35,811 nt of DNA from DATLZB01 sp035574175 (lineage in GTDB: Bacteria; Pseudomonadota; Alphaproteobacteria; Rhizobiales; Hyphomicrobiaceae). How positions within the stretch are numbered: position 1 is the first letter of the stretch; each line of letters begins with the position of its first letter. Where the stretch lies: the NCBI GenBank assembly GCA_035574175.1, contig DATLZB010000062.1, positions 1 to 35,811 of the forward strand. Reading direction: 5' to 3'. Both the position numbers and the translations under genes were made by a program. The notes beneath the pieces were generated by a model, which was not told the origin of the DNA, ran no database searches, and saw only the letters and a program-made list of their open reading frames with translations. Shown in pieces: positions 23,614-30,886 of this stretch.

Positions 23614-25095
23614 ATGGACGCATTCCTCGGCGGGCTCGCGCTGCTTCTCGACCCCTACATCCTACTGGTCGTGCTGGCCGGGACCCTACTCGGCATTACG
23701 GTCGGCGCGCTGCCCGGCATCAGCGGCTCGACCACCACTGCCCTGCTGTTGCCGATCACCGTCACCATGACGCCGGTGGCGGCCATCGCCTTTCTGGGTT
23801 CGCTCTACTGCGCCGCCAACTTCGGCGGCTCCATCACCGCCATCCTGGTCAACGCCCCCGGCGACCCTTCCGCCTCGGCCACCACCTTCGACGGCTATCC
23901 CATGGCGGCCAAGGGCGAAGCGGGCCGAGCGCTCGGCATGTCGGCGGTCGCGAGCGCCATCGGCGGCATCTTCAGCGTCGTCGTGCTGATCATCGCCGCA
24001 CCCCTGCTCGCCCGCGTCGCCTACTCGTTCGGGCCGCCCGAGTACTTCGCTCTCGCCGTGTTCGGGCTTTCCATGGTCGCGGTGACCGGCGGCGACAGCG
24101 CCGTCAAGAACCTGATCGCCGGCTGCTTCGGCGTCATGCTGGCCACCGTGGGTATCGACCTAACGACCGGCGTCGAGCGCTTCACCTTCGGCCTCTACTC
24201 GTTCACCGACGGCATCGAGTTCATTCCGGTGCTGATCGGCCTGTTCGCGCTGAGCGAGCTGCTCGAGCAGGCGGCAGCGCTCGGCCGCAAGGCCACCATC
24301 GCCAAGCTCGACGCCGTGCGCCTGCCGAGCTGGGCCGACATGAGGAAGTGCTGGAAGGCGATCTGGCTGTCGAGCGGACTTGGCACTTTCATCGGCATCC
24401 TGCCCGCGCTCGGCGCGACCACGGCGGCGATGATCGCCTACGTCGAGACCCGCCGCTGGTCAAACGAGAAAGACCAGTTTGGCAAAGGCGCCATCGAGGG
24501 CGTCGCCGGACCCGAGGCCGCCAACAACGCCGCCGTCGGCGGCGCCATGGTGCCGACCTTGGCGCTCGGCATCCCGGGCAGCGCCACCACCGCCATCATC
24601 CTGGCCGGCCTCATCGTGCAGGGCGTGCGCCCCGGGCCCCATCTCTTCAACGAGCAACCCCAGCTCCTTTACGCCGTGTTCTCCTCGATGCTGGCCGCGA
24701 ACTTGCTCTATCTCGTGCTGGGGCTCGCTGCCGCCCGCCTCTTCGCCCGCATCAGTCTCATCCCGCCGCCGCTGCTCTGGCCGGCCGTGTTCGTCCTGTC
24801 GGTGATCGGCGCCTATGCGCCCAACCAGTCCATCGACGAAGTGTGGATCGCCATCGCCTTCGGCGGTATCGGGTTCCTGATGCGCCGCTACGGCTTCGCA
24901 CTTGCCCCGCTCGTCATCGGCCTGGTTCTCGGACGCCTCGTGGAGGAGACGCTGAAGCAATCGCTGCTGATCTTCGACCAGAATTGGACGGGCTTCCTCA
25001 GCCGGCCGATCGCGCTGGTGCTGCTCGCCTTGACCCTCGCCTCGCTGATCGCGCCCCAGATCTACGCGCTCACCCGGCGCCGTGCGCGCACATGA
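23614..25095 (+). CDS. tctA: tripartite tricarboxylate transporter large membrane subunit (TctA), system 1
   Basis: A 493-residue integral membrane protein with about 10-12 helices. It carries the repeated TctA signatures GALPGISGSTTTALLLPI in the first half and GILPALGATTAAMIAYVE in the second, plus EGVAGPEAANNAAVGGAMVPTLALGIPG, the most conserved TctA motif. It forms the translocation unit that takes substrate from the TctC receptor, driven by an ion gradient. Its stop is only 12 bases from the stop of the opposing tctA of system 2, leaving no room for a separate terminator. Confidence 0.95.
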   Translation: MDAFLGGLALLLDPYILLVVLAGTLLGITVGALPGISGSTTTALLLPITVTMTPVAAIAFLGSLYCAANFGGSITAILVNAPGDPSASATTFDGYPMAAKGEAGRALGMSAVASAIGGIFSVVVLIIAAPLLARVAYSFGPPEYFALAVFGLSMVAVTGGDSAVKNLIAGCFGVMLATVGIDLTTGVERFTFGLYSFTDGIEFIPVLIGLFALSELLEQAAALGRKATIAKLDAVRLPSWADMRKCWKAIWLSSGLGTFIGILPALGATTAAMIAYVETRRWSNEKDQFGKGAIEGVAGPEAANNAAVGGAMVPTLALGIPGSATTAIILAGLIVQGVRPGPHLFNEQPQLLYAVFSSMLAANLLYLVLGLAAARLFARISLIPPPLLWPAVFVLSVIGAYAPNQSIDEVWIAIAFGGIGFLMRRYGFALAPLVIGLVLGRLVEETLKQSLLIFDQNWTGFLSRPIALVLLALTLASLIAPQIYALTRRRART

Positions 25096-25107
25096 AGGCG
25101 CGCCGCA

Positions 25108-26610
25108 TCAGCTCTCCCGCAGCGCTCTCTCCCGCCCGGCCCTGACCGCGGGCGCCACCAGGATCATGATCAGGATAGCGGTGAGGATGAGGAAGGAGAG
25201 GCTGATCGGCCGCTCGATGAACACGGAAAAGTCGCCTTGGCTGATGAGCAGTGCGCGGCGCATGTTCTCCTCGATCATGGGCCCGAGAATGAACCCGAGC
25301 AGCAGCGGCGCCGGCTCGCAGCCGAGCCGGTAGAGCACGAAACCGACCACCCCGAACATGGCGGCGAGCAGCACGTCGAGCGTGCTCTTGTTGATGCTGA
25401 ACACGCCGATGCAGCAGATCAGCAGGATGGCGGGGTACAGCATGCGGTAGGGCACGGTAAGCAGCTTTGCCCAAAGTCCGACCAGCGGCAGGTTGAGCAC
25501 GAGCAGCATCATGTTGCCGATCCACATGCTGGCGATCAGCCCCCAGAACAGCTCCGGCTTGTTGGTGATGAGCTGCGGACCCGGGTGGATCCCCTGCATC
25601 ATCAGCGCGCCGACCATCAGCGCCATTACGGCGTTCGACGGAAAGCCGAGAGTGAGCAGCGGAATGAAGGAGGTCTGCGCGGCCGCGTTGTTGGCCGCCT
25701 CCGGCGCCGCCACGCCTTCGATGGCGCCCTTGCCGAAGCGGGTCGGGTCGGCCGCCAACTTCTTCTCGAGTGAATAGGCCGAGAACGCCGCCAGCACCGG
25801 CCCACCCCCCGGCAGGATGCCGAGCGAGGTGCCGAGCATCGTGCCGCGCAGCGCCGGCGGTAGGAAGATCTTGAAGTCCCGCCTCGTCGGCATCAAGCCC
25901 TTGTAGTCGCGTACGTAACCGCGCTGTTCCCCGCTGCGGGTCAGGTTGGCGATGGTCTCGCCGATGCCGAAGATACCCATGGCGATCACCGCGAAATCGA
26001 TGCCGTCGCCGAACTGTGGGATGTGGAAGGTGAAGCGCGGCACACTGGTGTTGACGTCGATGCCGACTGTGCCGAGCAGAATGCCGACGAGGATCATGCC
26101 GATCGCCTTTATGACCGACCCCGAGGCAAGAATCACCGCGGTGACCAGCCCGAAGATCATGAGCGCGCAGTAGTCCGCCGGCCCGAACTGCAGCGCGAAC
26201 TCCGCCAGCGCCGGCGCCGCACTGGCGATGACCAGCGTTGCGATGGTGCCGGCGATGAAGGAGGAGCACGCCGCGGTAGCCAGCGCCGGTCCGGCTCGCC
26301 CTTGCCGTGCCATCTGGTATCCGTCGAGCGCGGTGACGACCGAGGAAGACTCGCCCGGCAGATTGATGAGGATCGCCGTCGTCGAGCCGCCGTACTGGGC
26401 GCCGTAGTAGATGCCGGCCAACATGATGATGGCAGACTGCGGCGGCAGCGCGAAGGTGAGTGGCAGCAGGATCGAGATGGTGGCGACCGGTCCAAGCCCC
26501 GGCAGCACGCCGATCATGGTACCGAGCAGCGTACCGAGAAAGCAGTAGCCGAGTGTCGACGGCGAGACCGCCACCGACAGGCCGAAGGCGATGTTGCCGA
26601 AGATTTCCAT
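25108..26610 (-). CDS. tctA: tripartite tricarboxylate transporter large membrane subunit (TctA), system 2
   Basis: A 500-residue TctA with the same signatures as its opposing neighbour: GVLPGLGPVATISILLPLTF, GESSSVVTALDGYQMARQG and EGVAAPEAANNAAAQTSFIPLLTLGFPS. It is only a distant paralogue of system 1 TctA by eye, so it does not look like a recent tandem duplication. It is the last gene of the minus-strand operon running from the two oxidoreductases through tctC and tctB. It starts 10 bases after tctB and ends tail to tail with the system 1 tctA. Confidence 0.95.
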   Translation of the reverse strand: MEIFGNIAFGLSVAVSPSTLGYCFLGTLLGTMIGVLPGLGPVATISILLPLTFALPPQSAIIMLAGIYYGAQYGGSTTAILINLPGESSSVVTALDGYQMARQGRAGPALATAACSSFIAGTIATLVIASAAPALAEFALQFGPADYCALMIFGLVTAVILASGSVIKAIGMILVGILLGTVGIDVNTSVPRFTFHIPQFGDGIDFAVIAMGIFGIGETIANLTRSGEQRGYVRDYKGLMPTRRDFKIFLPPALRGTMLGTSLGILPGGGPVLAAFSAYSLEKKLAADPTRFGKGAIEGVAAPEAANNAAAQTSFIPLLTLGFPSNAVMALMVGALMMQGIHPGPQLITNKPELFWGLIASMWIGNMMLLVLNLPLVGLWAKLLTVPYRMLYPAILLICCIGVFSINKSTLDVLLAAMFGVVGFVLYRLGCEPAPLLLGFILGPMIEENMRRALLISQGDFSVFIERPISLSFLILTAILIMILVAPAVRAGRERALRES

Positions 26611-26619
26611 CTTGCTCGC

Positions 26620-27063
26620 TCAGAACGGCAGCAGCGGGAAAGGAAGGCTAAGGCCGTACCAGAACACGGCCGTTGCGAACGCGATGAGAACCACGCAGAG
26701 CGCCGCCACCTCAAGCGGCCGGAAGTCCCGATCCGCGAGCCGCGCCGCCACGATGAGCAGGACAGCGGCGGCAAACAGTCCCGCCCGCTCGATCAGCAGC
26801 CCGAAGCCGGCGGTGGCCAGCGCTACCACGAACAGCGGCCGCACCAGTAATGGCTCGGTCGCCTCCGACTCGATGAATCGCGACCGCACCGTCAGAATAA
26901 GGCCCACCAGGATCAGCCCGATGCTGACCACCCGCGGATAGTAGCCGGGCCCCATACGCGCCGAGGTGCCGAACGGGTATTGCAGCCCGTAGACCAGCAC
27001 GAATGCGCCGAACGCGATGAACAGCAGCCCAGAGAGGAGATCGGTAGAACAGCGCTGTTTCAT
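26620..27063 (-). CDS. tctB: tripartite tricarboxylate transporter small membrane subunit (TctB), system 2
   Basis: A 147-residue membrane protein from the ATG at 27063, beginning MKQRCSTDLLSGLLFIAFGAF. The TctB pattern is clear: YPFGTSARMGPGYYPRVVSIGLILVGLI is the typical GPGxxP motif followed by helix two. Two long hydrophobic stretches at about residues 78-112 form the remaining helices. An upstream in-frame start at 27156 would add 31 residues across the intercistronic hairpin and is less likely. It is separated from tctC by 105 bases and from tctA by 9. Confidence 0.88.
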   Translation of the reverse strand: MKQRCSTDLLSGLLFIAFGAFVLVYGLQYPFGTSARMGPGYYPRVVSIGLILVGLILTVRSRFIESEATEPLLVRPLFVVALATAGFGLLIERAGLFAAAVLLIVAARLADRDFRPLEVAALCVVLIAFATAVFWYGLSLPFPLLPF

Positions 27064-27122
27064 GCCGGGCCAGGGAAGCGACAAGAAATAGCCGACAAAC
27101 GAACGGGAAGGCACTGCGCCCC

Positions 27123-27144
27123 CCGGCACCCTCAAGGGCGCCGG
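27123..27144 (-). other. intercistronic stem-loop between tctC and tctB of system 2
   Basis: CCGGC-A-CCC (27123-27131) pairs with GGG-C-GCCGG (27136-27144), eight pairs with one A-C mismatch and a TCAA loop, just downstream of the receptor gene. It occupies the only long gap inside the operon. It may raise receptor expression over the membrane subunits, as proposed for the hairpin of the ABC operon; this is inference. Confidence 0.35.
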
Positions 27145-27168
27145 AGCGGGCCTCATGCTAGTGCCGAA

Positions 27169-28167
27169 CTACTCGGGTTTGGCTCCCGTATCCTTGACCA
27201 CCTTGCTCCACTTGGCGGCCTCGGCTGCGAGGTAGGCTTTGAACTCCTCCGGCGACTTGCTGGTGACCGGATAGACCGAGCCTTCCTCCATGCGCTTGCG
27301 CACGGTTTCGTCCTTCATGGCGTGCAGCACTGCAGCGTGCAGCTTGTCGACGATCGGCCGCGGCGTGTTGGCGGGCACGAGCACGCCCTGCCAGGAGGAG
27401 CTGACGTTGTTCTTGAAACCCTGCTCCGACATCGTAGGCACGTCTGGTAGCAAGGGCATGCGCTCTTTGGTCGACACGCCCATCGCCCTCAGGCGGCCGG
27501 CCTTGACGTGTTGGATGGCCGAGGAGATGGTCACCATCATCATCGGCACGTGGCCGGCGACCACGTCGGCAACCGCAGGACCTGCGCCGCCTTTATAGGG
27601 CACGTGCGTCATGTCGAGGCCGGCTTCCTGGCGGAAGATCTCCATCTCGAGCCGGTTGAGGCTGCCGGCGCCCGGCGAGGCGAAGCTCACCTTGCCCGGC
27701 GGTTGTTTCTTCACGTATTCGATGAGCTCCTTGATATTGTTCGCCGGAAAGTTGGGATTGACCACGAAGATGCCGGGCGTCTCAGCCACCAGCGAGATCG
27801 GAATGAAGTCCTTCTCCGGTTTCACGGTGAGATCGGAGAACAGGTAGGGATTGATCGACACCGTGCCGACGTTGCCGAGATAAATGGTGTAGCCGTCGGG
27901 TGCAGCCCGCGCGGCGACGTCCATGCCAACATTACCGGCAGCGCCCGGCCGGTTCTCAACGACGATCTGCTGGCCGAGGAACTGCGACATGCCAGGCTGG
28001 ATGAGCCGCGCCGCGAAGTCGGAGGCTCCGCCGGGCGCAAACGGCACGATCATGCGGATCGGCTTGGTGGGGTACTTGGCGGGATCCTCCTGAGCGAAGG
28101 CCGGAGCGGCGATGAGCAGCGTCGCGCCGGCCAGTCCGGCCAGGATCAGTCGCCGGTCGATGGTCAT
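27169..28167 (-). CDS. tctC: tripartite tricarboxylate transporter substrate-binding protein (TctC/Bug), system 2
   Basis: A 332-residue periplasmic Bug-family receptor with a short classical signal (MTIDRRLILAGLAGATLLIAAPAFA, cleavage before QEDPAK). Ligand-loop motifs are IVPFAPGGASDFAARLI and VENRPGAAGNVGMDVAARAAPDGYT, followed by HVPYKGGAGPAVADVVAGHV. It is clearly different from the system 1 receptor (for example GGASDF against GGGTDI), so the two systems probably have different ligands. It lies 56 bases downstream of the second oxidoreductase gene in the same operon. Confidence 0.95.
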   Translation of the reverse strand: MTIDRRLILAGLAGATLLIAAPAFAQEDPAKYPTKPIRMIVPFAPGGASDFAARLIQPGMSQFLGQQIVVENRPGAAGNVGMDVAARAAPDGYTIYLGNVGTVSINPYLFSDLTVKPEKDFIPISLVAETPGIFVVNPNFPANNIKELIEYVKKQPPGKVSFASPGAGSLNRLEMEIFRQEAGLDMTHVPYKGGAGPAVADVVAGHVPMMMVTISSAIQHVKAGRLRAMGVSTKERMPLLPDVPTMSEQGFKNNVSSSWQGVLVPANTPRPIVDKLHAAVLHAMKDETVRKRMEEGSVYPVTSKSPEEFKAYLAAEAAKWSKVVKDTGAKPE

Positions 28168-28223
28168 GGGGCTTCCTCCTTAATGGTGCTTCCCATTGGC
28201 TTGTTCGTTTACGGGTACCGCCC

Positions 28224-29354
28224 TCAGGCCCGAGCCAGCAGCCGCTTCTCCTCCTCCGCATCGAGCGGCAGCGGCACCGCCTTCCTCAGCTTGGCTGATA
28301 GATCGAGCGCCTTGGTGAGCATGAGGCGGTTGTGCGCCTCGCGCGCGGTCGCCGCATGCGTGGCATTGCCGGTACTGACTCGGTTGAGCCAGGAGTTGGT
28401 CTCCTCCGCCATCGGCCCGAAAAGTTCGCCCCCGACCACGTCGCCTGGCGGATAGCTGCCCATGAAATCGACGAGCCGCCGTTCGTCGGGTCTGTAGCCC
28501 TCGCCCTGTGGCCGGCTGACCGCCAGCACCATGTCGCGGTGTGTGTCGTCGATGGTGAGCACGCCCTCGCTGCCGACGATGCCGACCTCAAGGCTGTAGA
28601 CGGCGCCCGGCCAGCTGATGGGTAGCGCCCAGGAAATGTTGAGATGGTGAACGCACCCATCCGAGAACATGATCATGCCGGCGGTCGCATCGATCCCGCC
28701 GTACATCGGGCCCAGCACCTTGTCGATCGAGCGTGCGTAGCACTCCACCGGCGTCTTGGCCTCGAGGTACCACATGACGATGTCGAGCGCGTGAGTACCG
28801 GAGATCACCATCGGCGAGATGGTCGCCGGGTCGTTGGTACGTTTGTAGTTGTCGATGGCGACAAGCCGGTTCATGAAGGCACGCGAGGTGACGAGCGTGA
28901 CCTCGCCGAGCGCACCCGAGCGCACCTTTTCTTTTGCCGATACCCACTTGCGCCGGAAGCGCTGGGTATAGCCGACCACCGCATCGACACCTGCCTTCTC
29001 GATTGCATCAAGCACTCGCGCCGAGTCGGCAATCGTCGTCGCCAGCGGCTTCTCGATGAGCAGCGGCTTGCCGTGCTCGACGGTCGCCAATACGGGCCCG
29101 ACGTGTAGATGCTCGTCGGTGGCGACGATCACCGCGTTCACTTCGGGCCGCGCTAGCAGCGTCTTGTAGTCGTGGGTGAGGAAATCGGCGCCGATCTTGT
29201 CGGCCACGAACCGGCCGCGGCCATGATCCTTCTCGGCGATGCCGATCCATTCGACCGCCGGATGCCGCACAGCCGTGCTGGCGCGGAACAGGCCGACCCG
29301 CCCGGCGCCGATGACGGCAAGTCCAATCTTCGTGGTCTCCTTCGCGCGGGTCAT
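28224..29354 (-). CDS. Gfo/Idh/MocA family oxidoreductase (second of pair)
   Basis: A 376-residue NAD(P)-dependent oxidoreductase. The N-terminal Rossmann fold has GLAVIGAGRVGLFRAS (GxGxxG) and the family motif LIEKPLA at about residue 98. The C-terminal GFO/IDH/MocA alpha/beta domain has GYTQRFRRKWV and SGTHALDIVMWYLE, the latter containing the usual catalytic-region histidine/aspartate. The start ATG at 29354 overlaps the stop of the preceding oxidoreductase by four bases. Frames continue upstream, but a normal length starts here. Such enzymes oxidise sugars, inositols or sugar acids. Its operon with a TTT importer suggests that it acts on the imported compound. Confidence 0.92.
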   Translation of the reverse strand: MTRAKETTKIGLAVIGAGRVGLFRASTAVRHPAVEWIGIAEKDHGRGRFVADKIGADFLTHDYKTLLARPEVNAVIVATDEHLHVGPVLATVEHGKPLLIEKPLATTIADSARVLDAIEKAGVDAVVGYTQRFRRKWVSAKEKVRSGALGEVTLVTSRAFMNRLVAIDNYKRTNDPATISPMVISGTHALDIVMWYLEAKTPVECYARSIDKVLGPMYGGIDATAGMIMFSDGCVHHLNISWALPISWPGAVYSLEVGIVGSEGVLTIDDTHRDMVLAVSRPQGEGYRPDERRLVDFMGSYPPGDVVGGELFGPMAEETNSWLNRVSTGNATHAATAREAHNRLMLTKALDLSAKLRKAVPLPLDAEEEKRLLARA

Positions 29355-30421
29355 TGCCTGACCATTTCGGCGACACGTGCCGCATGCTCGTTGGAGAGCG
29401 GCAGTAGAACGGGCGCATCGATCTCGGCCGAAAGATCGGCGGCGAGGTAGGTCTCCATCACCTGCCGAGCGCTCTCCGGCGTCACCAGCGGCTGGCGGTC
29501 GTAAACCACGCAGTCGAGAAAGTGCAGCGTCTCCGGCCCCATGGCGCCAGCATAAACCTCGTCCACCTGCTCGCCCGGCATCGTCGAGAGCGGGAATACG
29601 GAGCCGCCAGACATCGTGTTGAGCCACACGTCGCGGTGGGTATCGTCGACGACGAGCGCGCCTTCGCTGCCGACGATCTCGATCCAGGTTGATGAGAAGT
29701 TGGGATATCCCTTGGGCAGGATCCAACCGCCCCCCACCACGATGACCACGCCGTTGTCAAGCGTCACCGTGATCCACTGCTGATCGAAGGCGCCGTTCTT
29801 GGGGTACATGACGCGCTTCACGCCCTGTGAGTAGACCCTGACGGGACGCGCCGGCGCCAGCACCCAGAGCAGGAAGTCCAAATCGTGGGTCGACTCCATC
29901 GCGGCCGGCGAGAGCTTGCCGCGCCCCGTGATCTTGTCGCCGAGCCCGCGCGTGATGTGGCGCGACACGAGGCAACTCACCGGCTCGCCCAGCGTGCCGT
30001 CGGCGACCTTCTTTCTCACGTAGGCGTATTTCGGGTTGAAGCGTTGCGAGTAGCCGATGGTGAACTTCAGGCCCTTGCGGCGAGCCAGCGCGATCAGCTC
30101 GTCCGCCTCCGCCAGCTCGATGGCGATCGGCTTCTCGAGCAGCACATGCTTGCCGGCCTCGAGAGCGGCTTTCGTCATGGGAAAATGCGTGGTTTCCGGC
30201 GTCGCACAGATATAGACGGCGGCGATGGCCGGATTGGCGAGCAGCTCCCGGTAGTCGGCGGTGGCGGTAGCGGCTTTGGTGGCCCGCGCCACCTGCTCTC
30301 GCCGCCCGGCATCGATCTCTGCGATATGCAGCTTGGCGACGAGCGGGCTGCGGGCCAGCGTCTCGGCGCGTATGCCGCCACACCAACCTGTACCGATGAC
30401 GGCGACCTCGACCTGGGACAC
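29351..30421 (-). CDS. Gfo/Idh/MocA family oxidoreductase (first of pair)
   Basis: A 356-residue NAD(P)-dependent oxidoreductase that begins with GTG, preceded by the strong site GGAGGAGGG. Rossmann motif VAVIGTGWCGGIRAE, the family motif LLEKPIA, then GYSQRFNPKYAYV and MESTHDLDFLLWVL in the C-terminal domain. It shares layout and several motifs with the following gene (for example VDDTHRDV against IDDTHRDM), so the two are paralogues and may act in sequence or as partners. It is the first gene of a five-gene operon ending in the second TTT system. Its upstream region holds a T-N11-A palindrome. Confidence 0.92.
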   Translation of the reverse strand: MSQVEVAVIGTGWCGGIRAETLARSPLVAKLHIAEIDAGRREQVARATKAATATADYRELLANPAIAAVYICATPETTHFPMTKAALEAGKHVLLEKPIAIELAEADELIALARRKGLKFTIGYSQRFNPKYAYVRKKVADGTLGEPVSCLVSRHITRGLGDKITGRGKLSPAAMESTHDLDFLLWVLAPARPVRVYSQGVKRVMYPKNGAFDQQWITVTLDNGVVIVVGGGWILPKGYPNFSSTWIEIVGSEGALVVDDTHRDVWLNTMSGGSVFPLSTMPGEQVDEVYAGAMGPETLHFLDCVVYDRQPLVTPESARQVMETYLAADLSAEIDAPVLLPLSNEHAARVAEMVRQ

Positions 30422-30466
30422 GACCCTCCTCCGACGACCTGTGTCGGCCGGAGACTACAGCCACCG

Positions 30467-30476
30467 TGTCATGACA
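30467..30476. promoter_or_regulatory. 10-base perfect palindrome TGTCATGACA
   Basis: A perfect palindrome 46-55 bases upstream of the first oxidoreductase start, followed on the plus strand by seven further A residues (an A8 tract counting the last palindrome base). It could be a second operator near the transcription start. Short palindromes arise by chance, so support is limited. Confidence 0.3.
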
Positions 30477-30503
30477 AAAAAATTAGTTTGCGTTCTTGTA
30501 TCA

Positions 30504-30518
30504 ATCAGGAATCCTGAT
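30504..30518. promoter_or_regulatory. putative LysR-type regulator box (T-N11-A)
   Basis: ATCAGGA-A-TCCTGAT is a perfect 7-1-7 inverted repeat that contains the T-N11-A core typical of LysR-type binding sites. It lies 83-97 bases upstream of the GTG of the first oxidoreductase gene and directly beside TTGATA, a possible -35 on the minus strand. That is the usual place for an activation site. The LysR-type gene 370 bases away is the obvious candidate to bind it. Confidence 0.6.
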
Positions 30519-30623
30519 GGAACGATGATCGCTGCCGCCCTGCCGCCGCGCTTGAAGCAAAGCGCCGCACGGCTCACCTGCCACTCCGACCTCTGCACGA
30601 AAGAAGGCGCCCGGATTGGCCGC

Positions 30624-30770
30624 CTACTTCTCCTTCTTGCTCTTGCGCTTGATGTCGGCGCCGTGCGCCCGCTTGTAGGTCTGAATGTCCTTGAACTGCC
30701 CCTTCTTGTCGCGAACGGCGTAGAGCTTGGTGCCCTTCGAGCTGCGGTGCGTCGTCCGTTTTGTGGCCAT
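30624..30770 (-). CDS. 48-residue basic hypothetical protein
   Basis: A short gene from ATG 30770 (after GAGGAGAC) to TAG 30626-30624. The product begins MATKRTTHRSSKGTKLYAVR, continues with DKKGQFKDIQTYKRAHG and ends in KRKSKKEK. It is strongly basic, with a beta-hairpin-like KLYAVRDKKGQFKD segment, and resembles short conserved alphaproteobacterial proteins usually annotated as hypothetical. Codon third positions are almost all G or C and the ribosome-binding site is good, which supports a real gene. It could bind nucleic acid, judging from charge only. It lies between the LysR-type gene and the operon that gene may control. Confidence 0.75.
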   Translation of the reverse strand: MATKRTTHRSSKGTKLYAVRDKKGQFKDIQTYKRAHGADIKRKSKKEK

Positions 30771-30886
30771 GTCGGTCTCCTCGTGTCGGCGCGAGCGCGC
30801 CGCGCCTGCGCTCTAAGGGCGGCACTTGAAAGCGACCCTCGATCGTTGTCGTACCGGTCCGCCTGCAAGGCCGCAAGCCTGCGCGC

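Noticed and set aside
23415..25145. 576-codon plus-strand frame overlapping tctB and tctA
   Set aside because: An alternative frame of TctB/TctA, made mainly of Arg, His, Gly and Ala. The other frame encodes intact TctA signatures.
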